DNA of 64,000 nucleotides from Bifidobacterium saguini DSM 23967 (GCF_000741715.1 NZ_JGZN01000008.1:124001-188000), one strand, 5' to 3'; shown: positions 39,650 through 48,728, counted from the first letter of the stretch. A program made the numbers and translations. Notes: generated by a model from the sequence alone, not told the origin.

Positions 39650-40267
39650 ATGAACGAATCCGATCTGCGAGTCCTTCGAACCCGTGCGGCAATCAAATCG
39701 GCGTTCGAGCAGATGGTGTGCGAGCTTGATTACGATCAGCTCACCGTCAGCGAGCTCGCATCACGAGCCCATATCAACAGAAAGACGTTCTACCTGCACT
39801 ATCAGTCCATCGACGAACTCATGGACGATGTAGTAATCGAACCAACCGTCGCGGAATTCACCGGCAAGGATGTGTCATACGCCAGCATCGACGACATCGC
39901 CGGCATTGTCAGGTTCTATATGACGATGGCCACGAAACAGTCGAAACTGCATGAACGCATCATGTGCGAGCCAAGCTATCGCTCCGTTTATGAACGTATC
40001 AGCCGCCGCATTATGGACTACCGCCGCGAACACAACAAGGGCGCGCTGCATCTCGACCCATTGGCCGAGAACATCGTATACGCGTTCTTCGAGTCGAACT
40101 CCCCCACCTTGTACCGCCAATGGGTCGCCGACGGCAAGAAAATGCCATTGGAAGACTTCATTGAACTGTCGATTGGATTGGTCACGCATGGCATGGCCTA
40201 CGCCGTGCCGGGATATCAGCAGCAGCTCGATCATCAGTCGACCGATTCCAGCGCGTCCAACCAATAA
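39650..40267 (+). CDS. TetR family transcriptional regulator
   Basis: 205 residues. The N-terminal DNA-binding domain ALKSAFEQMVCELDYDQLTVSELASRAHINRKTFYLHYQ-type sequence (residues about 14-49; first residue of the first helix read as I) matches TetR/AcrR, followed by a TetR_C-like domain. GGAG lies seven bases before the ATG. It is divergent from the Fe-ADH operon and directly upstream of the flavodoxin-like lipoprotein genes, so it may control both directions of this redox island. Confidence 0.9.
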   Translation: MNESDLRVLRTRAAIKSAFEQMVCELDYDQLTVSELASRAHINRKTFYLHYQSIDELMDDVVIEPTVAEFTGKDVSYASIDDIAGIVRFYMTMATKQSKLHERIMCEPSYRSVYERISRRIMDYRREHNKGALHLDPLAENIVYAFFESNSPTLYRQWVADGKKMPLEDFIELSIGLVTHGMAYAVPGYQQQLDHQSTDSSASNQ

Positions 40268-40320
40268 TCCCCACATCATCCGAATTCTCACATCATCCGT
40301 ATCTGCAGAAAGGCCATCCC

Positions 40321-41049
40321 ATGTATGCTGTTCGCCAACCGCGTATGCTGATTTTGCGAAAGACCTTCGCCATTGCCGGCACACTGGTTCTTTCCGGCGC
40401 GATGCTTGCAGGCTGCGGCGCCAGCCAGACGTCCAGCGTCACCGGCACAACCACACACCCCAATTCCAACAGTCAATCCGCAGACGCCGCCCAGCAGCCA
40501 ATCTCCACGTCAAATGCGCTGATCTTCTACTTCTCGATGCCTGAACCCACTGGGACCGACACTCGGGCTGGAGCCAGCCGCGTCGTACGCGACGGCGAAC
40601 TATATGGCAACGTGGAGCTCATCGCCAATCTCATCCAACAGCAGACCGGCGCAGACCTGTTCCGCATCGACACTGTTCAGGAATATCCGGCCGACCATGA
40701 CGAGCTCATCGACTTCGCCGTCAACGAGATGAACAACAATAACGAACCGGAACTGCGGAACACCATCGCCGACCTCGATAGCTACAGCACCGTGTTCATC
40801 GGTTTCCCCATCTGGAACGCCCAATTGCCAATGCCGTTGCACACCTTGTTCGATAGCTATGACTTCTCCGGCAAGACCATCGTGCCGTTCACCGTGCACG
40901 GCGGATCCGGATTCGCCGGCACCATCGAACAGATCAAGGAATTTGAGCCGAACGCCACCGTAATCGATAACGGTTTCTCCGTCTCCCGCAACGACGTGGG
41001 CAGCGCAGACGCCGATCTAGACGCCTGGATCAAGTCGCTCGAAGCCTAA
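40321..41049 (+). CDS. Flavodoxin-like lipoprotein (atypical FMN loop)
   Basis: 242 residues. A lipoprotein signal ends SGAMLAGC (Cys32), followed by a Ser/Thr/Asn linker to about 62, then a flavodoxin fold (Flavodoxin_4-like). ALIFYFSMPEP starts the first strand, but the usual phosphate loop T/S-x-T-G-N-T is replaced by an insertion of about 25 residues (GTDTRAGASRVVRDGELYGNVELIA). The later motif FIGFPIWNAQLPMPLHTLFDSYDFSGKTIVPFTVHGGSGFAGT is well kept. It should be anchored outside the membrane, an unusual site for a flavodoxin. ATG 40321 is preceded by AAAGG. Cofactor binding is inferred only. Confidence 0.85.
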   Translation: MYAVRQPRMLILRKTFAIAGTLVLSGAMLAGCGASQTSSVTGTTTHPNSNSQSADAAQQPISTSNALIFYFSMPEPTGTDTRAGASRVVRDGELYGNVELIANLIQQQTGADLFRIDTVQEYPADHDELIDFAVNEMNNNNEPELRNTIADLDSYSTVFIGFPIWNAQLPMPLHTLFDSYDFSGKTIVPFTVHGGSGFAGTIEQIKEFEPNATVIDNGFSVSRNDVGSADADLDAWIKSLEA

Positions 41050-41144
41050 GCCTTAAGCCATTCCCCTCTCTCTTATTTCGCATCACACCCATATGCAGGC
41101 GCGAGCCTACCCAAAAACATCAATCTCGCTAAGGAGAATCATCC

Positions 41145-41786
41145 ATGCCCACCGCAACTCGCGCGCGAATCATCGCAGCACTTTCCACCATCATGCTGAC
41201 GTTGCTGCCACTGCTCGCAGGATGCACATCATCGAACAGCACCCAGACGAACAATACGACTGCGGCACCGCAATCCTCATCCGGCAACAGTAACGACACA
41301 TCCGGCAACGGCGATCTCGGAAAAGTACTTATCGCCTACTACTCGTTCAGTGGCAACACCGAAAATGTAGCCGAGAAGGTGCATGAGCGTTTCCCCGACG
41401 CAGACATGTTCAAAATCGAACCGGCTGAATCATATGGCAACTACTCCGAAGCCGCCGCTCGCGCCGAAAAAGAGCATGACGAGAACGCACGACCAGCCGT
41501 GACGAACCACGTCGAGAACATGGACCAGTACGACACCATCTTGCTTGGCTACCCCATCTGGTGGGGCACGGCACCGATGTTCATCGCCACGTTCCTCGAA
41601 TCCTACGATTTTGACGGCAAGACCATCTATCCGTTCTGCACAAGCTCATACACGCCAATCGAGGACAGCTACGACTTGCTGCGCAAAGCCGCGCCGAATG
41701 CGACCATCGGCGATGGCCTGACAGCAAACTCCAACGACGCCACCAACCAGTGGCTGAATAAGCTCACCAGCGAAACCGCCCGGTAG
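41145..41786 (+). CDS. Flavodoxin lipoprotein with canonical FMN loop
   Basis: 213 residues. Signal peptide with lipobox LLAGC (Cys27), a Thr/Ser/Asn-rich linker to about 60, then VLIAYYSFSGNTENVAEKV, the classic FMN phosphate-binding loop, and LLGYPIWWGTAPMFIATFLESYDFDGKTIYPFCTSSYTPIEDSY, the two flavin-ring loops. It is expected on the outer face of the membrane. It is 95 bases after the first flavodoxin lipoprotein and 27 before apbE, so the three probably form one expression unit. A TAAGGAG ribosome site precedes the ATG. Confidence 0.9.
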   Translation: MPTATRARIIAALSTIMLTLLPLLAGCTSSNSTQTNNTTAAPQSSSGNSNDTSGNGDLGKVLIAYYSFSGNTENVAEKVHERFPDADMFKIEPAESYGNYSEAAARAEKEHDENARPAVTNHVENMDQYDTILLGYPIWWGTAPMFIATFLESYDFDGKTIYPFCTSSYTPIEDSYDLLRKAAPNATIGDGLTANSNDATNQWLNKLTSETAR

Positions 41787-41813
41787 CGATCAGGCAACGA
41801 GCCAAGAGACATC

Positions 41814-42989
41814 ATGCTTTCATCCGCCAACCAGTCAAGCATCATGGACCCGATTCCGCGCGAGCATCTCGCATCCATCACCATTGACGATGCGAGCGGG
41901 CTGGCTCGTTGCCGATTCTTCGCTTTCGATACATCAGTTCATATCGACGTGCGAATCGACGACGATGACCTGCCGAGGGTTACCACGCTCTTGCAATCGC
42001 TTATCGAGCATTGCCGCACATTCGAACGCTTGTTCTCACGCACATTGCCGCATTCCGACGTATCTGCCATCAATAATGCTCACGGCGAATGGATTCGCAT
42101 TGATTCGCAAACGGCCAGACTCATCGAAGCGGCAAAGCATTACTGCGAGGAGAGCGAAGGCCTGTTCGACATCACCATCGGGCCATTAGTGCGACTGTGG
42201 AATTGGCGCAATCAGACGGTTCCTTCGCAAGCAGCGGTAGCGACCGCACTCCCCCACGTTGACTTTAGAACCATTGAGCTTGAACAGGATATAGCCGCCG
42301 GCGAATACCGATGCCGCCTATCCGACCCTCAATCCATCATCGATCTGGGAGGTATAGCCAAAGGATGGATTGCCGATCAGCTTGCGGCAATCCTGCTGGA
42401 GGCAGGCTGCACGAATTTCCTCATTGATTTGGGCGGCAACACGGTCATGCATGGTATCCCATCGCCGCATCATGGGTGGACCGTCAGTATTCCTTGCCCC
42501 ACCGCTCCTGCCGAGCCGATAATCATGCTGAAATATCAGCCCACGGCATCTTCAGGTCCAGTGGAATCCACTGCATCGTTTGCATCGTCTGTATGTTCGC
42601 GCATCGACGAACCCCGCGCGAACTTACAAACGAATTGCTCGCCAAAATCGTTTGTATGTTCGCGCGGTACTTGTGAGGGCGCGAACTTACAAACGATTTC
42701 AGCTAAACATGGTATTTCAATAGTCACCAGCGGCACTTATGAGCGACATTTCGTTGCCGATGGCGTTGCATACCACCACATTCTCGACCCGCATACCGGC
42801 TATCCAGTCTGCACTGATCTGGCGAGTGCAACCATCATCGCCAATGCATCATTGGATGCGGAAGGCTATTCGACCACGATGCTTGCACTTGGATCAATGC
42901 GAGCCAAACGATTCGTTGACTCGCGTCCGGAGATTCTCGCCGCGGTTCTTATCCGCCGCGACGGCACGTTGATACGAATCGGCTGCTAA
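41814..42989 (+). CDS. apbE: ApbE-family FAD:protein FMN transferase with palindrome-encoded insertion
   Basis: 391 residues. Family motifs: FERLFSRTLPHSDVSAINN, EGLFDITIGPLVRLWNW, SIIDLGGIAKGWIADQL, FLIDLGGNTVMHG, ISIVTSGTYERHFVADGVAYHHILDPHTGYP and the C-terminal AEGYSTTMLALG. ApbE transfers FMN onto a Thr/Ser of extracytosolic redox proteins. No signal peptide or lipobox is visible, unlike many exported homologues. Between MLKYQPTASSGPVES and HGISIVTSG sits a stretch of about 40 residues encoded by two tandem palindromic repeats; both read (S/F)VCSR-x5-(R/G)ANLQT in the same phase. The frame is intact, so the enzyme may still work with this loop. Confidence 0.9.
   Translation: MLSSANQSSIMDPIPREHLASITIDDASGLARCRFFAFDTSVHIDVRIDDDDLPRVTTLLQSLIEHCRTFERLFSRTLPHSDVSAINNAHGEWIRIDSQTARLIEAAKHYCEESEGLFDITIGPLVRLWNWRNQTVPSQAAVATALPHVDFRTIELEQDIAAGEYRCRLSDPQSIIDLGGIAKGWIADQLAAILLEAGCTNFLIDLGGNTVMHGIPSPHHGWTVSIPCPTAPAEPIIMLKYQPTASSGPVESTASFASSVCSRIDEPRANLQTNCSPKSFVCSRGTCEGANLQTISAKHGISIVTSGTYERHFVADGVAYHHILDPHTGYPVCTDLASATIIANASLDAEGYSTTMLALGSMRAKRFVDSRPEILAAVLIRRDGTLIRIGC
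42586..42632. repeat. Intragenic palindromic repeat P3 in apbE
   Basis: Arms 42586-42602 and 42616-42632 (17 bases, two mismatches) around a 13-base loop. The core GTATGTTCGCGC is identical to P1 and P2 at 7.5 kb. It encodes SVCSR...RANLQT in apbE. Confidence 0.88.
42645..42699. repeat. Intragenic palindromic repeat P4 in apbE
   Basis: Arms 42645-42665 and 42679-42699 (21 bases, one T-T mismatch) around a 13-base loop. It lies 63 bases (21 codons) downstream of P3 and in the same phase. The mismatch, GAACTTAC instead of GAACATAC, is at the same place in P3. Confidence 0.9.
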
Positions 42990-43055
42990 CCCCGAGGGCG
43001 CTCTGCGCGACCGAATGGCTGCCTCCCAGATACGGAACGGCCTCGACTCATGACA

Positions 43056-44354
43056 TCACTGATGCCCTTTACGGCGGCGCGGAGCGAGTGCTGCGGGACC
43101 ATGCTGCTTCAAGGCGAACAGTAGTGCACGCATGCCGCCGATGCGTGGATTCGGGCTCTTGCCACGCGCAATGCGATGCATTTGCAGCTCGAACCAGCTG
43201 ATAACCAAGATGCCGCCGAACGCCTTATCTAGCGGCTTGACGCCGGTCGAAACCCTTGGCAAATCAACGCTTCCACACCACCCATCGCGGATGATGCGGT
43301 TCGGCAGGTCCGGTACAAGCGCGAGCGGTCGCGCAATGCCGATCATCTGCGTGATGCCTTCGTTCAGCGCATGTTCCATGTCGTCCGCGTTGCGGAATCC
43401 GCCAGTCAGTGCGATTGGTACACTCAGCTCGCCTTTGATGCGGCGCGCGAAGTCGGTGAAGTAGACTCCTCGCCTGCGATCCTCAGCCGCACCGTCATTG
43501 GTCTGGATAACCGGCTTGGAGTACGTGCCACCAGAGATATCGATAAGGTCAACGCCACGAGCTTCCAGCTGTTTCATGACCCAGATGGATTCCTCTTCGT
43601 TGAATCCCCCAGGCGCCCCATTCTGCTCGTTGACCTTGATGGCGATCGGCACGTCGGATGAATTCAGCTTCACGGCAATCGGGAAGTCTGGTCCAACCGC
43701 CGCACGTACCGCATCGAATACGTCGAATAAGAAGCGTGCGCGGTTTTCAAGACTGCCGCCGTATTCGTCGGTACGGCGATTATCAAGCGGCGAAAGAAAC
43801 TGGTTGATGAGGTAACCGTGCGCCGCGTGAATCTCCACACCGGTGAAACCGGCCTTCTTGGCGATGCGTGCCGTATTGGCAAATCGGCGAATAATGTCGT
43901 GAATCTGTTCATGCGTCAACTCGGTCGGCTCAGCAAAAAACTTCCCGTATTCGCCGTCAACTTTGCCTGCACTTGGCGCAACAGGATGCTGATTGATGGT
44001 AATGGGCGACTGGCGGCCGGGATGATTGATCTGTATCCAGCAGTGCGTGCCATTCTCGGCACCAGCTGCCGCCCATCGGCGCAACATGGGGAGGTCTCGT
44101 TCGTCTTCAACGGCAATGTTGCCGGGTTCGCCAAGCTGAGTGTGGTCGACCATCACATTGCCGGTGATGAGCACGCCAGCGCCGCCCTGCGCCCAAGCAC
44201 GATAAAGGCGAACATGAGCCTCGGTCGGCGCGCAGTCGTGCGAAGCGAGCGCCTCGTTCATCGCGGATTTGTAAAACCGATTCTTCACCGTCACACCGCA
44301 AGGCAGAGTCAGTGGTTCAGCGACCGGTGTTACCGCCTTCTTGTCATTTGCCAT
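43056..44354 (-). CDS. NADH:flavin oxidoreductase / Old Yellow Enzyme family
   Basis: 432 residues, FMN-dependent TIM barrel. LPCGVTVKNRFYKSAMNEALA opens the barrel, GAGVLITGNVMVDHTQLGEPGNI follows, and GFTGVEIHAAHGYLINQFLSPLDNRRTDEYGGSLENRARF is the OYE family signature (near 175-215). The late GGFRNADDMEHALNEGITQMIGIARPLALVPDLPNRI ends the barrel. There is no 4Fe-4S or second flavin domain, so this is the single-domain type that reduces activated C=C bonds or flavins. ATG 44354 has GGAAAG upstream; a TTG at 44363 lies next to it. It is divergent from a tetR gene and convergent with apbE. Confidence 0.93.
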   Translation of the reverse strand: MANDKKAVTPVAEPLTLPCGVTVKNRFYKSAMNEALASHDCAPTEAHVRLYRAWAQGGAGVLITGNVMVDHTQLGEPGNIAVEDERDLPMLRRWAAAGAENGTHCWIQINHPGRQSPITINQHPVAPSAGKVDGEYGKFFAEPTELTHEQIHDIIRRFANTARIAKKAGFTGVEIHAAHGYLINQFLSPLDNRRTDEYGGSLENRARFLFDVFDAVRAAVGPDFPIAVKLNSSDVPIAIKVNEQNGAPGGFNEEESIWVMKQLEARGVDLIDISGGTYSKPVIQTNDGAAEDRRRGVYFTDFARRIKGELSVPIALTGGFRNADDMEHALNEGITQMIGIARPLALVPDLPNRIIRDGWCGSVDLPRVSTGVKPLDKAFGGILVISWFELQMHRIARGKSPNPRIGGMRALLFALKQHGPAALAPRRRKGHQ

Positions 44355-44454
44355 AATAATCAACTTTCCAAACGTCCATATTTTTACAGTTGTCTAAATT
44401 AGCATAAACTTGGACAAGTGCAAAATTCTGGACGATAGGATATGCTGAAAAGTC

Positions 44455-45027
44455 ATGAAGAAAGACCTCACCGGCAAGATCACACGCGGCACACAGCGCA
44501 CGCTCGATGCGTTCTTTACCGCAATCACAGCATTACTTGCTGAAAAACCGTTCGCCGACATCAGTGTCAACGAACTATGCGAACGCGCTGGCTACCCACG
44601 CGCCACGTTCTATAACTATTTCGAAGACCGCGACGACTTGCTGAACTACTGCTGGACCGCACTGTCTAAGCAGGCCAATCTTGCCGATCTCGCACTGACC
44701 GCGCCGGAGCACCGTGTGGATACGGCGCTCGACGCAATGGCCGACATATTGGAGTCCAATGCAGACTTGCTCCGCACAGTACTGGAGAACAACCCGCCTG
44801 AAGGTCCGCTATTCTCCAGTCTGCACATGTTCATCGAGAATCAGGCACGTGAAATCATTCGCACCTGCATTGACCGCGACCGCTTCACTTTACCGACCGA
44901 TCTGATTGCCGACCATTATGCCAACACTGTGATGCTGGTGCTTGATTGGGCGTATCTGCGCGGTCATACGCTCAGCCGTACGCAGCTTCACGATTACGCA
45001 CATGCATTATTGCGTGGCGTGGAGTAA
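44455..45027 (+). CDS. TetR family transcriptional regulator
   Basis: 190 residues. The N-terminal domain TLDAFFTAITALLAEKPFADISVNELCERAGYPRATFYNYFEDRDDLLNYCW (16-67) is a clear TetR helix-turn-helix. It is divergent from the OYE gene with a 100-bp gap that contains TTGTCTAA and TTGGACAAG elements, plausible operator halves. The ribosome site is weak (AGGA 14 bases away), consistent with low expression of a regulator. It probably represses the OYE gene. Confidence 0.88.
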   Translation: MKKDLTGKITRGTQRTLDAFFTAITALLAEKPFADISVNELCERAGYPRATFYNYFEDRDDLLNYCWTALSKQANLADLALTAPEHRVDTALDAMADILESNADLLRTVLENNPPEGPLFSSLHMFIENQAREIIRTCIDRDRFTLPTDLIADHYANTVMLVLDWAYLRGHTLSRTQLHDYAHALLRGVE

Positions 45028-45045
45028 GTATTACTTCCCGATCAT

Positions 45046-46284
45046 TCACATGCCAGCAAGATCGAAGAAATGCTCGATGATGGCATCGTTAAGAAGTCGA
45101 CCTTTGCGCGTGGGAACAACGCGGGTGTGATGTGCGGCATCTGAAACGATGGTGATGAGGCCTTCCTCAACCATCGGCTGCAATTGACCCACGTCAATGG
45201 GTTTCAAACTCATTGACGAATCAGTCACAGCGGTCTGGTCGCCCATTGCGGCGAGGGCATGATTGATTCGCTCCAAATCGAGGCCTTCATGGATGCGCAG
45301 GCCAAGCATAATGAGTTCCTCGAGATTCTCCGTAGGGGTAATCTCCTCACTACCACCCCACGGGATTCGGTTTTCGTTGATGGCGGTTCCCCATAGCTTC
45401 GGATGGGCGATATCCCACGCACGTAAGGCGTTGACTGAAGGCCGAGCGTTGTAATGGCTATGTGCTCCCGGGCCCAAGCCTGTCCAGTCAACGTTGCGCC
45501 AGTAGCCAAGATTGTGCTGACTTTCGTATCCGGGCTTTGCCCAGTTAGATACCTCGTACCATGTGAGACCGGCTGCAGTGAGCAGATCGTCGGCAATCTC
45601 GTATTTGGCGGCCTCATCGTCATCGTTCGGCTTAGGCAAAGTGCCTGCGGCAATCTGCCTACCCATTTTGGTAGTTGGTTCCACCGTTAGAGCGTATGAG
45701 GAAATGTGATTGACTCCAAGATTGATGGCGGTCTGTACTGAAGTGCGCCAATCGTCAAGGCTCTCCCCCGGCGCACCATAAATCAAGTCAACGCTGGAGC
45801 GAAGCCCGGCCTTATTCGCAGCTTCGACTCCGGCAGCCACATTGGCCGGCGTGTGCGTGCGGTCAAGGGTTTTGAGCACATGCGGCACAGCGGATTGCAT
45901 GCCGAAGGAGATGCGGGTGAAGCCGCCCTCGGCAAGACGGTTGATGTAATACTCGTTGACCGTATCCGGATTGGCTTCAGTGGTGATTTCAGCGCCAGAT
46001 TGGATTCCCCAGGTCTTACGAATGGCATCGAGCATCGCGACCAAATCGTCGGCAGACAAAATGGTCGGCGTACCGCCACCAAAGAACACAGTGGAAACTG
46101 CCGGCTCCTCGATACCGCGGTCAAACTGCCATTGCCTAACCAGTTCCATCTCACGAATGATCATGTTGGCGTAATTGCCGCGTGAGGCTCCCGCACCGAG
46201 ATCGACCGCTGTGTATGTATTGAAATCACAGTAGCCACAACGGCGAAGGCAGAATGGGACGTGGATGTAGATTTCGTAGGTCAT
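45046..46284 (-). CDS. hemW: Radical SAM coproporphyrinogen III oxidase-like protein HemW
   Basis: 412 residues. IYIHVPFCLRRCGYCDFNTY holds the radical-SAM Cys motif (CxxxCxxC, near 12-20). TVFFGGGTPTILSADDLVAML, EITTEANPDTVNEYYINRLAEGGFTRISFGMQSAV and the C-terminal HemN_C-like domain follow. HemW proteins are heme chaperones or of unclear use in bacteria lacking heme synthesis; in bifidobacteria the gene commonly lies next to lepA, as here. The start ATG 46284 is preceded by GGGGAG, eight bases away, which belongs to the end of a 47-bp repeat (R4). Confidence 0.93.
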   Translation of the reverse strand: MTYEIYIHVPFCLRRCGYCDFNTYTAVDLGAGASRGNYANMIIREMELVRQWQFDRGIEEPAVSTVFFGGGTPTILSADDLVAMLDAIRKTWGIQSGAEITTEANPDTVNEYYINRLAEGGFTRISFGMQSAVPHVLKTLDRTHTPANVAAGVEAANKAGLRSSVDLIYGAPGESLDDWRTSVQTAINLGVNHISSYALTVEPTTKMGRQIAAGTLPKPNDDDEAAKYEIADDLLTAAGLTWYEVSNWAKPGYESQHNLGYWRNVDWTGLGPGAHSHYNARPSVNALRAWDIAHPKLWGTAINENRIPWGGSEEITPTENLEELIMLGLRIHEGLDLERINHALAAMGDQTAVTDSSMSLKPIDVGQLQPMVEEGLITIVSDAAHHTRVVPTRKGRLLNDAIIEHFFDLAGM

Positions 46285-46292
46285 GGGTGCGA

Positions 46293-46374
46293 CTCCCCTC
46301 AGTCAGCCATGCTGACAGCTCCCCTCTGGGAGGGGAGCCAGGACTGAATCTGACTCCCCTCCCAGAGGGGAGCC
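46293..46374. repeat. 47-bp double-hairpin repeat R4 (46293-46339) plus a 21-bp partial copy (46354-46374)
   Basis: The full unit (CTCCCC...GGGGAGCC with a GTCAGC/GCTGAC stem) is followed by a half-unit consisting only of the CTCCCCTC/GAGGGGAG hairpin. They fill the 99-bp gap between lepA and hemW; the R4 end next to hemW provides its ribosome-binding sequence. Confidence 0.85.
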
Positions 46375-46383
46375 GAACTAACA

Positions 46384-48264
46384 TCAACCTTCCGTCTTTT
46401 GCGCGGCGCGAATCTTGTCTTTGGTGTCGCGGTCGTTGGATTCCTCGCCAGTGGAAAGCGCTGCGATGAACGCCTCCTGCGGCACCTCCACATGGCCGAG
46501 CATCTTCATGCGCTTCTTGCCGGCCTTCTGCTTTTCGAGCAGCTTGCGCTTACGCGTGATATCACCGCCATAGCACTTGGCCAACACATCCTTGCGCAGT
46601 GCACGAATGTTCTCACGGGCGATGATGCGCGAACCAATGGCGGCCTGAATCGGAATCTCGAACTGCTGGCGCGGAATCAGGCCGCGCAGTTTCTTGGTCA
46701 TCATCACACCATAGCTGTACGCCTTATCTCGGTGCACGATGGCGCTGAACGCATCCACTTTCTCGCCTTGGATGAGGATATCCACCTTGACCAGATCAGC
46801 GGTCTGTTCGCCATCCTCATGGTAGTCAAGCGATGCATAACCCTTAGTGCGAGACTTCAGCTGATCGAAGAAATCAAACACGATTTCCGCGAGCGGAATG
46901 CGGTAGTGCATCTCCACACGATCGGTGGAAATATATTCCATCGTGCCCATGATGCCACGATGATCTTGGCATAGGTCCATCACAGCACCGATAAATTCCT
47001 TCGGCGTGATGATGTCGGCGGCCACCATCGGTTCCACAATCTTCTTGATTTTGCCGTCCGGGAATTCGCTCGGATTGGTCACATGATGTTCGCTGCCATC
47101 TTCAGCGGTCACATCATAGGTGACGTTCGGAGCGGTCTGAATCAGGTCCAAACCAAACTCGCGAGACAATCGCTCATTGACAATCTCCATGTGCAGCAGA
47201 CCAAGGAATCCGCAGCGGAAACCGAAGCCCAAAGCCACGGAGGTTTCCGGCGTGTAAATCAGGGCTGCATCATTGAGCTTGAGCTTGTCAAGCGCGTCAC
47301 GCAGTTCCGGGAACTGAGCATTGTCAATCGGGAACAAACCGGCGTACACCATCGGCTTGGGATCGCGGTAGCCGGGCAATGGCTCGGTTGCCGGGCGGAC
47401 CGCGGAGGTCAACGTGTCACCCACCTTGGACTGGCTCACATCCTTGGCACCGGTGATAATGTAGCCGACTTCGCCGGCACCGAGCGCCTTGGTACGCATC
47501 ATATCCGGACTGATAACGCCAATTTCAATCGGATCATGGGTCATACCGATACCCATCATGTGCACTTTTTCACGATCGCGCAGCTCGCCATCCTCCATAC
47601 GAATGTAGGTCACGATACCGCGGTACGAATCATAGACGGAATCGAAAATCAGCGCACGGGCCGGAGCCTCCGGGTCGCCATGCGGCGCCGGCACTTCCAA
47701 CACAATGCGGTCAAGCAGTTCAGCCACGCCTTCACCGGTCTTGCCGGAGACGCGCAACACATCACTCGGATCGCAGCCAATCAGACCAGCAATTTCCTCA
47801 GCGTGCTTGTCCGGCTCAGCGGAAGGCAAATCAATCTTGTTGAGCACAGGAATGATGGTCAAATCATGGTCGATGGCCATATACAGGTTGGAAAGCGTCT
47901 GCGCTTCAATGCCTTGTGTGGCATCCACCAGCAGTACCGCACCCTCGCATGCGGCCAATGCGCGGGAGACCTCGTAGGTGAAATCCACATGACCGGGGGT
48001 ATCAATCATGCCAAGCGTGTATTCCGTACCATCGAACGTCCACGGCACGCGCACAGCCTGAGACTTGATGGTGATGCCACGCTCCTGCTCGATATCCATA
48101 CGATCAAGGAAACGGTCACGCATCTCGCGCTCGGGCACGATGCCGCTCAACTGCAAAATGCGATCGGCCACGGTGGACTTACCGTGATCGATATGCGCGA
48201 TAATGCAGAAGTTACGAATCAGTGACTGATCAGTGGAACCCGGCTGATTGTGTTGGACGACCAA
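46384..48264 (-). CDS. lepA: Elongation factor 4 (LepA)
   Basis: 626 residues, normal length. G motifs: [15 protein letters not shown] (G1, near 23), [10 protein letters not shown] (G2), DTPGHVDF (G3), NKIDLPSAE (G4). Next come the domain II barrel, the EF-G-like domains III and V ([20 protein letters not shown]), and the LepA-specific C-terminal domain ([35 protein letters not shown]). It acts on stalled or mis-translocated ribosomes. The TTG start at 48264 has AGGAGG seven bases upstream; no good ATG fits. It is divergent from rpsT. Confidence 0.97.
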   Translation of the reverse strand: MVVQHNQPGSTDQSLIRNFCIIAHIDHGKSTVADRILQLSGIVPEREMRDRFLDRMDIEQERGITIKSQAVRVPWTFDGTEYTLGMIDTPGHVDFTYEVSRALAACEGAVLLVDATQGIEAQTLSNLYMAIDHDLTIIPVLNKIDLPSAEPDKHAEEIAGLIGCDPSDVLRVSGKTGEGVAELLDRIVLEVPAPHGDPEAPARALIFDSVYDSYRGIVTYIRMEDGELRDREKVHMMGIGMTHDPIEIGVISPDMMRTKALGAGEVGYIITGAKDVSQSKVGDTLTSAVRPATEPLPGYRDPKPMVYAGLFPIDNAQFPELRDALDKLKLNDAALIYTPETSVALGFGFRCGFLGLLHMEIVNERLSREFGLDLIQTAPNVTYDVTAEDGSEHHVTNPSEFPDGKIKKIVEPMVAADIITPKEFIGAVMDLCQDHRGIMGTMEYISTDRVEMHYRIPLAEIVFDFFDQLKSRTKGYASLDYHEDGEQTADLVKVDILIQGEKVDAFSAIVHRDKAYSYGVMMTKKLRGLIPRQQFEIPIQAAIGSRIIARENIRALRKDVLAKCYGGDITRKRKLLEKQKAGKKRMKMLGHVEVPQEAFIAALSTGEESNDRDTKDKIRAAQKTEG

Positions 48265-48410
48265 CGCATTCCTCCTCTTGGCATATACTCAAACTTCACT
48301 TAGTGTAGCCGAGGGACTGTATTCGGCGTGGCACCGCGCGGGTTTTTCCGGGGTGCATGCTATCCTCTTACTTTTGTATGTCCTTGTAAAACACATCGTT
48401 TGGAGTAAAC

Positions 48411-48671
48411 GTGGCAAACATTAAGTCGCAGAAGAAGCGCGTGCTCACCAATGAGAAGCGTCACCTTCGCAACGTGGCTGTGAAGTCCGGCCTGAAGACC
48501 GCTATCCGCGCCACTCGCGAAGCCATCGCCGCCGGTGACAAGGCTGCCGCCGAGGCCGCCTACAAGGTCGCTGCCCAGAAGCTCGACAAGGCTGCTGGCG
48601 CTGGCGTGATCCACAAGAACCAGGCCGCTAACCGCAAGTCCGGCCTCGCTGTGGCTATCAACGCTCTGTGA
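48411..48671 (+). CDS. rpsT: 30S ribosomal protein S20
   Basis: 86 residues, basic and Ala/Lys-rich, beginning (V/M)[20 protein letters not shown], the S20 signature. Start is GTG with TGGAG seven bases upstream; S20 genes often use a non-ATG start. Codon use is strongly biased. It is monocistronic with its own strong terminator and divergent from lepA, the usual arrangement. Confidence 0.97.
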   Translation: MANIKSQKKRVLTNEKRHLRNVAVKSGLKTAIRATREAIAAGDKAAAEAAYKVAAQKLDKAAGAGVIHKNQAANRKSGLAVAINAL

Positions 48672-48694
48672 GCATAAGCCGATAAGGTTTTAGC

Positions 48695-48728
48695 AAACCC
48701 TGCAGTCCATTTGGATTGCAGGGTTTTT
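48695..48728 (+). terminator. Intrinsic terminator of rpsT
   Basis: A 14-bp stem AAACCCTGCAGTCC/GGATTGCAGGGTTT with one wobble pair and an ATTT loop, followed by TTGTTTT. Confidence 0.92.

Noticed and set aside
42586..42699. A CRISPR array or terminator in the repeated apbE segment
   Set aside because: There are only two units, with no spacer variation and no cas genes nearby, and the reading frame continues through with no T-tract.
47083..48225. A 380-residue plus-strand frame opposite lepA
   Set aside because: It is antisense to lepA, His/Asn/Gln-rich and without a domain or ribosome site.
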